Source: JBJXHG01 sp046160865
GTDB lineage: Bacteria; Planctomycetota; UBA1135; GCA-002686595
Assembly (NCBI GenBank): GCA_046160865.1
Contig: JBJXHG010000129.1
Coordinates: 1 to 12,843, forward strand
DNA length: 12,843 bases
Direction of reading: 5' to 3'
A program made the position numbers and the translations under genes. Of the stretch, positions 5,915 through 12,843 are shown piece by piece. The notes under the pieces were generated by a model. It saw nothing but the letters and a program-made list of their open reading frames with translations, ran no database searches and was not told the origin of the DNA. Every line of letters starts with the position of its first letter. The first letter of the stretch is position 1.

Positions 5915-7663
5915 TCAACCGGCGTGGCGCGCGTGCTCGCGCACCGCTTCGAGCGCTTCCTCCTGCGTGCGGCAGATCGCGAGACGGCTCGGCTGATCGG
6001 TCAAGCCGCCGTGTTTCAAAATCTCTTGCGGTTGCGGCTGCACGCCGACGAGCACGACGAACGTGCCGGCGCGCGCGAGCTTGTCGAGCGTCGACTCGAA
6101 CGCGACGAGCCCGGTCACGTCGATGATCGGGACGGCACTCATGTGCAGGATCACCGCGCGTGCCTTGCCGGCGACGGGGGCGAGCGCGCTGATCGCCTTC
6201 TCGGCGGCGCCGAAGAAAAGGGGTCCGCCGATGTCGTAGACCACGACGCCCTGCAGGTGCGGATCCGCGTGCTGCGCGGGTGTTCGGTCGGCGACGCGCG
6301 CGCTGAAACTGTCCGACATGCGGCGCATGAACATGAGCGCCGCGAGCACGATGCCCACGCTGACCGAGATCACCATGTCGAAGACGACGGTCAGCCCGAA
6401 ACAGCTGAGCAGCACGAAGACGTCGCTCTTCGGCGCGACGCGCACGATGTGGATGAAATGGCGCGCCTCGCTCATGTTCCACGCGACGATCAGGAGCAAC
6501 GCCGCGAGCGACGCCATCGGTAGCCACGCCAAGTACGGCGCGAGCGCGAGCACCGCCGCGAGCACGAACACGGCGTGCAGGAACGAAGCGACCGGGCTGC
6601 GGCCGCCCGCGCGGACGAGCGTCGCCGTGCGCGCGATCGCGCCCGTCGCCGCGATGCCGCCGAAGAGCGGCCCGACGAGATTGCCGATGCCTTGCGCCAC
6701 GAGCTCGACGTCGGGGTCGTGGCGCGTTCCTGCCATTCCGTCCGCGACGACCGCGCACAGGAGCGACTCGATCGCACCGAGCATGGCGATCGCGAACGCG
6801 GGGCCGGCGAGCTCGCGCACGAGTCCGAACGACAGTCCGACCGGCTGTCCGTCGGGACCCGGCATCTGCCACGGCCACGCGAAGTGCGGCAGCATGCGCG
6901 GGATGCCGGGCAGCGTCTGGCCGCCGATGTCGTAGTGGAAGCGGCTGCCGATCGTGTCGACGTGAAAGCCCGGGACGAGCTGCGCGAGGAGCGCCGCCGC
7001 CGCGGCACCGAGCGCGAGCGCGACGAGCGGTCCGGGCACGCGCTTCGTGATGCGCGGCCACACCAGCAGCACGAGTAACGTGAACAGGCCGATCGAGAGC
7101 TCGTGCCAGTGCGCGTGCGGAACCGCGGCGGCGAGGGCGGCGACCTTCTCGGGGAAGTGCTCGGGCATGTGCTCGATCGAGAGCCCGAGGAAGTCCGTGA
7201 GCTGCAGCGTCGCGATCACGATCGCGATGCCGGCCGTGAAGCCCGTCGTCACCGGGTGTGGCACGAACTGGATCCAACGTCCGAGGCGCGCGACGCCGAT
7301 CGCGACGAGGATCGCGCCGGCCATCATCGTCGCGAGCAGCAGACCGCCGAGCCCGAAGCGGTGCGAGATCGGCGCGAGCAGCACGACGAACGCCGCCGTC
7401 GGACCGGACACGGACGAGCGCGATCCACCGAGCAGCGGGATCATCGCTCCGGCGACGATCGACGTGTACAGGCCGTACTGCGGCGGCACGCCCGACGCGA
7501 TCGCGAGCGCCATCGCGAGCGGCAGCGCGACGATCCCGACGACGATGCCCGCCACGACGTCCGCGCGCAGCTCGCGCGCGCCGTAGCCCTCCTGCCACGA
7601 CTCCCGCAGCGCGTGTGCGAGGCGCAACCGCGGCGCCTCTTTCTGCTCGTATCGGTGCGGCAT
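5915..7663 (-). CDS. dauA: SulP-family anion transporter with STAS domain (DauA-like)
   Basis: The product (582 aa) is an inner-membrane transporter of the SulP/SLC26 family. The transport core runs from about residue 35 to 440, with LPLAMALAIASGVPPQYGLY (47-66) and SGPTAAF (86-92) as signatures; further on, ELVAQGIGNLVGPLFGGIAA and ALLLIVAWNMSEA are close to E. coli DauA (YchM), a C4-dicarboxylate transporter. The C-terminal STAS domain (about 473-582) contains PIIDVTGL, its usual loop. DauA is the best named relative, but sulfate or bicarbonate transport cannot be excluded. The ATG at 7663 is preferred to a TTG at 7714 that adds 17 basic residues; neither has a good Shine-Dalgarno. The gene is convergent with the DUF4352-like gene (6 bp between stops) and divergent from the aldo/keto reductase. 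Confidence 0.92.
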   Translation of the reverse strand: MPHRYEQKEAPRLRLAHALRESWQEGYGARELRADVVAGIVVGIVALPLAMALAIASGVPPQYGLYTSIVAGAMIPLLGGSRSSVSGPTAAFVVLLAPISHRFGLGGLLLATMMAGAILVAIGVARLGRWIQFVPHPVTTGFTAGIAIVIATLQLTDFLGLSIEHMPEHFPEKVAALAAAVPHAHWHELSIGLFTLLVLLVWPRITKRVPGPLVALALGAAAAALLAQLVPGFHVDTIGSRFHYDIGGQTLPGIPRMLPHFAWPWQMPGPDGQPVGLSFGLVRELAGPAFAIAMLGAIESLLCAVVADGMAGTRHDPDVELVAQGIGNLVGPLFGGIAATGAIARTATLVRAGGRSPVASFLHAVFVLAAVLALAPYLAWLPMASLAALLLIVAWNMSEARHFIHIVRVAPKSDVFVLLSCFGLTVVFDMVISVSVGIVLAALMFMRRMSDSFSARVADRTPAQHADPHLQGVVVYDIGGPLFFGAAEKAISALAPVAGKARAVILHMSAVPIIDVTGLVAFESTLDKLARAGTFVVLVGVQPQPQEILKHGGLTDQPSRLAICRTQEEALEAVREHARHAG

Positions 7664-7951
7664 GAGTCGTGGATCGTCCAGTCGCAGACTGCAACGGCGC
7701 GAACGGCGCTGCAAGTGGTCGAGATGCGTAGGACTGCAGGGCGGACCGCGCGAGCGAGCTAGCCCGCATCTCTCACCTCATCCTGCTGCGGTCGTGCCAA
7801 CTCGTTCGACGCTGCGTTGTTGGATCGGAATCGATCCTCGCTGACCACCCAGGTCAGCTGCGGTCGATTCCGATGCAACGCCTTGCTTCGAACGCGCTGG
7901 CGCGACCTCGCGACGGAAGTGGTGAGAGATGCGGGCTAGGATGTGCGCGCC
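7664..7951. other. Divergent intergenic region containing a large inverted repeat
   Basis: These 288 bases separate the divergent transporter and reductase genes, so promoters for both should be here. Most of it (7759-7939) is the nested palindrome annotated next. The remaining 95 bases on the transporter side (7664-7758) hold no motif I can defend. The reductase has only 12 bp between the palindrome and its ATG, so its promoter must lie inside or beyond the palindrome. Confidence 0.6.
7759..7939. mobile_element. 181-bp nested inverted repeat, MITE-like
   Basis: The two ends are perfect 19-bp inverted copies: CTAGCCCGCATCTCTCACC (7759-7777) and its complement (7921-7939). Further inside, ATCGGAATCGA (7824-7834) pairs exactly with 7864-7874, CGTTCGA (7803-7809) with 7888-7894, GTCG (7791-7794) with 7903-7906, and GCCA (7796-7799) with 7898-7901. 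The centre is GCTGACC-ACCCA-GGTCAGC (7840-7858). The whole is thus one imperfect 88-bp-arm hairpin with almost no gaps. CTAG at both ends could be a 4-bp palindromic target duplication, leaving a 173-bp element with 15-bp terminal repeats, as in MITEs mobilised by IS5-type transposases. It encodes no protein. A regulatory or ncRNA hairpin is the alternative. Confidence 0.6.
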
Positions 7952-8923
7952 ATGAAGTACGCCAAGCTCGGACGCACCGCTCTCAAGGTCAGTCGCCTGT
8001 GCCTGGGCACGATGAACTTCGGACCGCACGCGCGCGAGACGGACAGCTTCGCGATCATGGATCGCGCGCTCGAGCACGGGATCAACTTCTTCGACACGGC
8101 CGATGTGTACGGCTGGAAGAAAGGCGAAGGCGTCACCGAGAAGATCCTCGGCGCCTGGTTCGCGCAGGGCGGCGGCCGGCGCGAGAAGGTCGTGCTCGCG
8201 ACGAAGGTGTACGGCGAGATGGGCGACTGGCCGAACACGAGCAAGCTCTCCGCGCTGCACATCCGCCGCTCGTGCGAAGCGAGCTTGCGGCGCATGAACA
8301 CGGATTACCTCGATCTCTACCAGATGCACCACATCTGGCGCGACGCGCCGTGGGACGAGGTGTGGCAAGCGCTCGAGCTGCTCGTGCAGCAAGGCAAGGT
8401 GCTGTACGTCGGCTCGTCGAACTTCGCCGGTTGGCACATTGCACAGGCGTGCGAGAGCGCGAAGGCGCGCCACTTCCTCGGCCTCGTGTCCGAGCAGAGC
8501 CTGTACAACCTCAATGCACGCACGGTGGAGCTCGAAGTGCTGCCGGCGTGCCGCGCGTACGGTCTCGCCGTGTTGCCGTGGAGCCCGCTCGCGGGCGGGC
8601 TGCTCGGCGGTGCCTTGCGGAAAGCGAGCGAGGGCCGGCGCGCGCAGGAGAGCTTGCAGAAGAGCGTCGAGAAGTTCCGTGCGCGGCTCGAGCCCTGGGA
8701 GAAGTTGTGCCAAGACCTCGGCGAAGAGCCGGCGCACGTCGCGCTCGCGTGGCTGCTCGCGAACCCGGCGGTCACGGCGCCGATCGTTGGACCGCGCACC
8801 GTGCAGCAGCTCGACGGCGCCTTGCGCGCGCTCGACATCGAGTTGACGCGCGAGATCGAGCAGCGGCTGGACGGGATTTTTCCCGGCCCCGGCGGTGCGG
8901 CGCCCGAAGCGTACGCCTGGTGA
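7952..8923 (+). CDS. Aldo/keto reductase
   Basis: The product (323 aa) is a cytosolic NADPH-dependent aldo/keto reductase with the TIM-barrel layout. The catalytic tetrad is complete: Asp48 and Tyr53 in FFDTADVYG, Lys85 in LATKVYG, and His126 in LYQMHHIW. GSSNFAGWH, the SPLAGGLLGG loop and the C-terminal IVGPRTVQQL, which holds the cofactor phosphate in relatives, are also present. Length is normal and nothing is missing. The likely substrates are aldehydes or ketones, not predictable here. I chose the ATG at 7952, with AGGA at 7938-7941; a GTG at 7943 adds only three residues. The AGGA straddles the end of the large inverted repeat, so the repeat forms the leader and probably affects expression. 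Confidence 0.93.
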   Translation: MKYAKLGRTALKVSRLCLGTMNFGPHARETDSFAIMDRALEHGINFFDTADVYGWKKGEGVTEKILGAWFAQGGGRREKVVLATKVYGEMGDWPNTSKLSALHIRRSCEASLRRMNTDYLDLYQMHHIWRDAPWDEVWQALELLVQQGKVLYVGSSNFAGWHIAQACESAKARHFLGLVSEQSLYNLNARTVELEVLPACRAYGLAVLPWSPLAGGLLGGALRKASEGRRAQESLQKSVEKFRARLEPWEKLCQDLGEEPAHVALAWLLANPAVTAPIVGPRTVQQLDGALRALDIELTREIEQRLDGIFPGPGGAAPEAYAW

Positions 8924-9017
8924 GCGCGCTCGCCTCGAGTGTGGCGATCCAAGGTCGCGCGCGCGCTGCTATGTTGGTCGTCATGGTTCATCTCCATGCG
9001 TTTCAGGACGGTGCCGA

Positions 9018-9470
9018 ATGAGTCTCTCGCTGGTGTCGGGCACCATCACGCAGCTCCGCGAGCGAGCCGAGGTGCGCGGCGACGACAAGTCGATCACGAC
9101 GCACCGGGCGACGGAGTTCCGCATCGACAACCGACCGGCTAACTTTGCTGCCGCCTTCAACGCGTCCGTCGGCGACAAGGTGACGGCGGTGGGGAAGAAC
9201 TCGGCCGAGCTCGAAGTGATCGCGCTGCGGAACGACACGACGAACGTGATCTACTTCGTCGGCATGGCGCCGCTCGGGGGGATCGCGATCCTGCTCGCGT
9301 GCCCGGTGATCGCAATCGCGGTGATGCTCTACGACACGTCGTGGGCATTCCTCGGCTTCATACTCCTGCTCGGAGGTTTCGTCTCGTTCCCCGGTGGCAT
9401 CTATCTGCTCTTCAAGCGCCGAGGCGTGGCCCGCGCCGTGCGCATGGTCGAGCAAGCACCGCGCGCGTGA
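9018..9470 (+). CDS. Small membrane protein, unknown function
   Basis: The product (150 aa) has a beta-rich N-terminal half (residues 5-72, SGTITQLRERAEV ... VGDKVTAVGKNSAELEVIALRN) that reads like an OB-fold or similar small barrel, then two membrane helices near 77-103 and 108-132 and a basic cytoplasmic tail. I do not recognise a named family. The ATG at 9018 has AGGA at 9005-9008; longer frames starting at 8895 run back into the reductase gene and are not supported. It lies 94 bp after the reductase stop and 81 bp before the next gene, so it could be a separate transcript. Confidence 0.72.
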   Translation: MSLSLVSGTITQLRERAEVRGDDKSITTHRATEFRIDNRPANFAAAFNASVGDKVTAVGKNSAELEVIALRNDTTNVIYFVGMAPLGGIAILLACPVIAIAVMLYDTSWAFLGFILLLGGFVSFPGGIYLLFKRRGVARAVRMVEQAPRA

Positions 9471-9551
9471 CGACGGCGTCGCTCGCCGCCCCCGTTGTGG
9501 GTTCGGCGAATCCGGCTTACGGTGGAGTCGCGCTCGAGAGCGCGCCGCTGC

Positions 9552-10058
9552 ATGAACACTTGGTTCGGCCGGACGATCGTCGCTGGCGTGCTCGCCAGCC
9601 TGTGCACGGGCAGCTCGTGCACCGTGGCGTACTGCTCGGAGGACTGCAATCCGTGCTACTCCGAGTGCAAGTGCCACGACCGCCCGTGCCGGCCGTCGAC
9701 CACCGCGGACTTCCAGTCCGCGCACGAGCTCACCGCGTTCCGGCAGAGCATCTGGCTCGAGCCCGGCCGAACCACGTGCGTGAGGTCGGAGATCGTCGGC
9801 TTGTCGGTGGCGCGCGCGACCGGCAAGTCCGATGTCGACGCGGGCGATCTCGCGCGCTTCGCGGAAGGTGTGCTGCGCGTGAACGCCGCGCAACTTCAGG
9901 CTCCGGCGGGAGCGCGCTGGGCCTTCGACGGGATCCAAACCTTCGACGCGGTCTCGCTCGTCAACTACGAGAGCCGGCCGGAAGGCTCGACGCTGAGCCT
10001 CTTGTTCGACGGCGCCGGGAATCTGATCGAGATCGACGAAGTGCTCGCGGCGCGGTGA
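9552..10058 (+). CDS. Cysteine-rich exported protein, possibly a lipoprotein
   Basis: The product (168 aa) begins with a short signal-like segment (residues 1-17, NTWFGRTIVAGVLASL). A cluster of eight cysteines follows within residues 18-46 (C18, C23, C28, C32, C35, C39, C41, C46). No lipobox fits fully, though TGSSC at 19-23 is near one. The rest (about 60-168) has one more Cys (TTC) and no motif I know; it ends LFDGAGNLIEIDEVLA, typical of a small beta domain. The cluster could bind a metal or form disulfides. The ATG at 9552 gives the signal segment; an upstream GTG at 9495 adds a basic tail of no clear value. No relative is recognised. Confidence 0.65.
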   Translation: MNTWFGRTIVAGVLASLCTGSSCTVAYCSEDCNPCYSECKCHDRPCRPSTTADFQSAHELTAFRQSIWLEPGRTTCVRSEIVGLSVARATGKSDVDAGDLARFAEGVLRVNAAQLQAPAGARWAFDGIQTFDAVSLVNYESRPEGSTLSLLFDGAGNLIEIDEVLAAR

Positions 10059-10088
10059 GCGCACGCCAGTACGCATCGTCGGCCCTCC

Positions 10089-11234
10089 GTGCGCCGCGCC
10101 AGTTCGCTCGCCCGCGTGCCGCGGCGAGGTAATAGGACGTGCTCCAAGACGGTCGGCTGGCGATACTCGCCGCCCACCTTGCGCCGTCTCTCGATCTCCC
10201 TCGCGACCCTCCTCATCGCGCTCGCCGCGTGCGAGATCGGGCTGCGCGTCTATCTCTTCAACATCGCCGACGCCGAGCGACTGACGAAGTACGCGCGCTT
10301 CGACGATCTGCCGCCCGAGGCGCACGTCTACCGTGGCCATCCGTTCACGAACTACGGCCTCAACGAGCAGTACCAGAGCCGCGACGGCAAGAGCCGGCAC
10401 AACGCGCTCGGCTTGCGCGGGCCGGAGATCGCGGAAGCGAAGGCGTCCGGCGTGTACCGCATCGTGTGCATCGGCGGCTCGACCACGTACTGCACCGAGG
10501 TGCGCGACGACGCGCTCACCTATCCCGCGCAGCTCGAGCGCGTGCTGCGCGAGCGCCACGGGCACGCGAACGTCGAGGTGATCAACGCCGGCGTCGGCGG
10601 GTGGAGCTCGTGGGAGTGCCTCGTCGATCTCGAGCTGCGCTTGCTCGGCCTCGAGCCCGACTTGCTCGTCGTGTACCACGGCATCAACGACGTGTATCCG
10701 CGCTTCGTGCCGCCGGAGGTCTACCGGCGCGACGGCTCGGGGCGCTTTCGCCAATGGTCGCCGGGCACGAGCGTCTGGGAGCACAGCGTGCTCGCGCGTT
10801 GCATCGGCGTGAAGATGGGTTGGTCGACGGCGAACACGATCGAAGGCCTCGTGCACAAGACGTATCCGAACCTCGATCTCGACGCGTGCTTGGACGCCAA
10901 CCCGCCCGAGTACTTCGCCGCCAACCTCGAGTCGACGATCGCTGTCGCGCAGCACGCTGGCATCGACGTGATGCTCGCCACGTTCGCGTGGTGCGACGCG
11001 AAGAACGACTACGTCTCCTGGCCCGCGTACCAGCGCGCGATCCGCGAAGGCAACGAAGTGATCCGTGCCGCGGCGCGGAAGAACGCTGTCGCGCTCTTCG
11101 AGTTCGAGACCGCGATGGATCGCGACAAGGAGCTCTGGGCCGACAGCCGGCACGTCAATGCCGACGGAGCGCGCGTCATGGCCGAGCTGTACGCCGCGTT
11201 CGTCCACGAGCGGTTCTTCGCCGCCAAGAAGTGA
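10089..11234 (+). CDS. Membrane-anchored SGNH/GDSL hydrolase
   Basis: The product (381 aa from the first GTG) has a signal anchor at about residues 34-50 and an extracytoplasmic SGNH hydrolase domain. All four blocks are visible: CIGGSTTY with Ser131, INAGVGGWSS with Gly168/Gly170, YHGINDVY with Asn200, and ADSRHVNADG with Asp352 and His355. These enzymes deacylate or deacetylate lipids, sugars or cell-wall polymers; the substrate is not evident. The start is uncertain: GTG at 10089, GTG at 10116 or TTG at 10179 are all in frame with poor ribosome sites, and the last would put the hydrophobic segment at the very N-terminus. The dipeptidase gene follows after 5 bp, so the pair is probably an operon. 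Confidence 0.82.
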   Translation: MRRASSLARVPRRGNRTCSKTVGWRYSPPTLRRLSISLATLLIALAACEIGLRVYLFNIADAERLTKYARFDDLPPEAHVYRGHPFTNYGLNEQYQSRDGKSRHNALGLRGPEIAEAKASGVYRIVCIGGSTTYCTEVRDDALTYPAQLERVLRERHGHANVEVINAGVGGWSSWECLVDLELRLLGLEPDLLVVYHGINDVYPRFVPPEVYRRDGSGRFRQWSPGTSVWEHSVLARCIGVKMGWSTANTIEGLVHKTYPNLDLDACLDANPPEYFAANLESTIAVAQHAGIDVMLATFAWCDAKNDYVSWPAYQRAIREGNEVIRAAARKNAVALFEFETAMDRDKELWADSRHVNADGARVMAELYAAFVHERFFAAKK

Positions 11235-11239
11235 TCTCC

Positions 11240-12454
11240 ATGAACATGCGCAACGCACTCGTCGTCTTCGTCCTGCTCACCACGTCGTGTGCGTCCAGCG
11301 CGCCCGCGGACCTCACCGCGCGCGCACACACGCTCGCCCAGCGTTGCCTGATCGTCGACGGCCACATCGACGTGCCGTACCGGCTGTGGGAGCAGAAGCA
11401 GAACGGTCCGATGGACGACGTCGGCGTGCGCACGGCGAAAGGCGACTTCGACTTGCCGCGGGCGCGCGAGGGCGGCCTCGATGCGCCGTTCTTCTCGATC
11501 TACGTCCCCTCCGAGGAAGAAGACAAGGGCACGGCGAAAGAGCTCGGCGATGCATTGATCGATCTCGTCGAGGGCATCGCCGCCAAGTACCCGGACGACA
11601 TGCGCATCGCGCATTCGAGCGCCGACGTGCGCGCGATCGTGAAGGACGGAGACCTCGCGATCCTGCTCGGCATGGAGAACGGCAGCCCGGTCGCGGGCGA
11701 TCTCGCGAACCTCGATCACTTCCACGCGCGCGGGGTCCGCTACATCACGCTCTGCCACGGCAAGGACAACCACATCTGCGATTCGTCGTACGACACGCGG
11801 CACACGCACAAGGGGCTCTCGCCGTTCGGGCGCGAGGTCGTGCAGCGCATGAACGCGCTCGGCATCCTCGTCGACGTGTCGCACGTGTCGGACGACGCGT
11901 TCTGGGACGTGATGGACGTCGCGCGCGTGCCGGTCATCGCGTCGCACTCGTCGCTGCGGCACTTCGTGCCCGGCTTCGAGCGCAACCTGAGCGACGACAT
12001 GGTGCGCCGCATCGGGCGCGACGGCGGCGTCGTGATGATCAATTTCGGCTCGGCGTTCCTGACGCCGGCGGCGAACGAGCACGCGTTCGCGCGCTACGCG
12101 CTGGAGGGCGAGCTCGAGAAGTCGCGCGGCCTCGCGCCGGACTCGGACGAGATGCGCGCGGCACTCGAGCAATGGGACCGCGAGCACCCGCTGCCGTTCG
12201 CGAGCGTCGCGGACGTCGCCGACCACATCGATCGCGCCGTGGAGCTCGCGGGCGTCGAGCACGTCGGGCTCGGTTCGGACTTCGACGGCGTCGGCGACTC
12301 ACTGCCGAGCGGACTCAAGGACGTGTCGCAGTATCCGAACCTGATCGAAGAGCTCTTGCGGCGCGGCTACTCGGACGGCGAGGTGCGCAAGATCTGCGGC
12401 GAGAACTTGATGCGCGTGCTCGCCGAAGCGGAGCGGATTGCGCGGGAGAAGTAG
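11240..12454 (+). CDS. Lipoprotein membrane dipeptidase (peptidase M19, renal dipeptidase family)
   Basis: The product (404 aa) hydrolyses dipeptides with a binuclear zinc site. The signal segment VVFVLLTTSC (8-17) has a near-lipobox, so Cys17 is the probable lipidated residue and the enzyme is envelope-anchored. The metal ligands are in family order: His42 and Asp44 in VDGHIDVPY, bridging Glu136 in GMENGSP, His205 in VDVSHVSDD and His226 in IASHSS; Asp337 in GLGSDFDG completes the active site. Length is normal. I chose the ATG at 11240, 5 bp after the SGNH gene stop; another ATG at 11246 is almost equivalent. Function is likely peptide scavenging or cell-wall peptide turnover. Related enzymes also cleave D-amino-acid dipeptides. 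Confidence 0.93.
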   Translation: MNMRNALVVFVLLTTSCASSAPADLTARAHTLAQRCLIVDGHIDVPYRLWEQKQNGPMDDVGVRTAKGDFDLPRAREGGLDAPFFSIYVPSEEEDKGTAKELGDALIDLVEGIAAKYPDDMRIAHSSADVRAIVKDGDLAILLGMENGSPVAGDLANLDHFHARGVRYITLCHGKDNHICDSSYDTRHTHKGLSPFGREVVQRMNALGILVDVSHVSDDAFWDVMDVARVPVIASHSSLRHFVPGFERNLSDDMVRRIGRDGGVVMINFGSAFLTPAANEHAFARYALEGELEKSRGLAPDSDEMRAALEQWDREHPLPFASVADVADHIDRAVELAGVEHVGLGSDFDGVGDSLPSGLKDVSQYPNLIEELLRRGYSDGEVRKICGENLMRVLAEAERIAREK

Positions 12455-12606
12455 CCGAGCGCGAACGTCGCCCAGATCGCAACGTCCGCCATCGGTGTGT
12501 ACGTCGGCGGCAACGGCACGTCGCTCATCCTCAGGCACACGGTGAGCTGACCGCAGTGGCGGAAGATGTGGCTCACGATGAACGAGCTCAGGATCGCAAT
12601 CGGAAG
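12455..12606 (-). pseudogene. Decayed C-terminal fragment of a DinB-family gene
   Basis: Read on the minus strand this gives about 50 residues: SSFIVSHIFRHCGQLTV, then CLRMSDVPLPPTYTPMAD. It resembles the end of DinB-like proteins, where a metal-binding H-x3-H is followed by RGQL and then V-P-x-P-x-Y-G-P-S-A-D. The two histidines are kept; the usual RGQ is CGQ and GPSAD is TPMAD. There is no start codon and no stop before the frame runs into the dipeptidase gene antisense. The N-terminal two-thirds of a DinB protein is absent: the flavin oxidoreductase gene occupies that place. I read it as the relic of a truncated gene. Confidence 0.5.
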
Positions 12607-12607
12607 A

Positions 12608-12843
12608 TCACTCCCCCCACCCCGGCGGCACGAGTCTCCGCTTTCCGTCGTGCGACTTCGCGATCTCGTCGCGCGCGACATCGGGCTCGGTGAAGTCGCG
12701 ATCCCACAGCTGACAGGTCACCTGCTGGTGCTTCTGGTCGAGCCCTTCGCAGTAGTTCGTGAAGACGCAGCGCCGGACTTCGTCGCCGCGGCCGAGCTCC
12801 ATCTTGCGCCACCAATCCGGATCGGCGAGCGATTGACGCGCGG
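12608..12843 (-). CDS. FMN-dependent oxidoreductase (old yellow enzyme family), C-terminal part
   Basis: The gene continues beyond the right edge; 78 residues of its C-terminus are visible. ARQSLADPDWWRKMELGRGD and the following EVRRC are the usual end of the TIM barrel of NADH:flavin oxidoreductase/old yellow enzymes ('ARP-ADPD-P-K---GR-DEIR-C'). After that, RRCVFTNYCEGLDQKH and VTC fill the place where 2,4-dienoyl-CoA-reductase-type relatives have CxxCxxxC and a fourth Cys. Here the second Cys is Thr, so only three cysteines remain (C-x5-C-x11-C). There is no room for the second, FAD/NAD domain, so it is a single-domain form. It is convergent with the dipeptidase gene. Confidence 0.75.
   Translation of the reverse strand, partial: ARQSLADPDWWRKMELGRGDEVRRCVFTNYCEGLDQKHQQVTCQLWDRDFTEPDVARDEIAKSHDGKRRLVPPGWGE

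Noticed and set aside
7778..8737. Minus-strand frame opposite the aldo/keto reductase
   Set aside because: It is Arg/Ala/Leu-rich with no motifs and lies opposite a gene with a full catalytic tetrad.
8895..9017. Upstream extension of the small membrane protein
   Set aside because: It overlaps the reductase C-terminus, and a well-spaced AGGA supports the ATG at 9018.
10139..11239. Upstream extension of the dipeptidase frame to 10139
   Set aside because: That part is an Arg/Ala-rich shadow of the SGNH gene; the lipoprotein signal starts at 11240.

Overview
The window is GC-rich bacterial DNA, tightly packed with metabolic, membrane and cell-envelope genes. Signal peptides, likely lipoproteins and a UPP-synthase-like enzyme fit a Gram-negative-type envelope. 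The lineage cannot be fixed from the sequence. The gene mix and the membrane-protein/winged-helix pair would suit Planctomycetota, Acidobacteriota or Myxococcota, but this is inference. I saw no rRNA, tRNA or CRISPR array and no intact transposase.

Layout, left to right. Positions 1-295 hold no convincing gene, but carry a diverged 32-bp direct repeat at 81-bp spacing, a hairpin, and a palindrome covering the first start codon. A CstA-family transporter (296-1969) is followed 13 bp later by a secreted alpha/beta hydrolase (1983-3470). Next is a compact four-gene unit: a multi-pass membrane protein (3579-4184), a winged-helix regulator (4177-4569), a divergent cis-prenyltransferase (UppS paralogue, 4596-5351) and a membrane-anchored protein resembling DUF4352 (5348-5908). 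The two sites matching CTTT-N7-AAAGTA that I found lie upstream of the first gene and across the start codon of the prenyltransferase. They look like operators for the regulator inside the unit.

A DauA-like SulP transporter with a STAS domain (7663-5915, minus strand) converges on that unit. It is divergent from an aldo/keto reductase (7952-8923). Between these two lies a 181-bp nested inverted repeat with perfect 19-bp ends and CTAG at both extremities, probably a small non-autonomous transposable element (MITE) or a large regulatory hairpin. It ends only 12 bp before the reductase start codon.

The right third holds a two-helix membrane protein (9018-9470), a Cys-rich secreted protein (9552-10058), a membrane-anchored SGNH hydrolase (10089-11234) and, 5 bp later, a lipoprotein M19 dipeptidase (11240-12454). 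The window ends with the C-terminus of a minus-strand flavin oxidoreductase of the old-yellow-enzyme family. Between it and the dipeptidase is what looks like the decayed C-terminal end of a DinB-family gene.

Most genes encode organic-acid uptake, secreted hydrolysis or envelope lipid functions. The most system-like part is the regulator, membrane protein and prenyltransferase unit with its matched operator sites.
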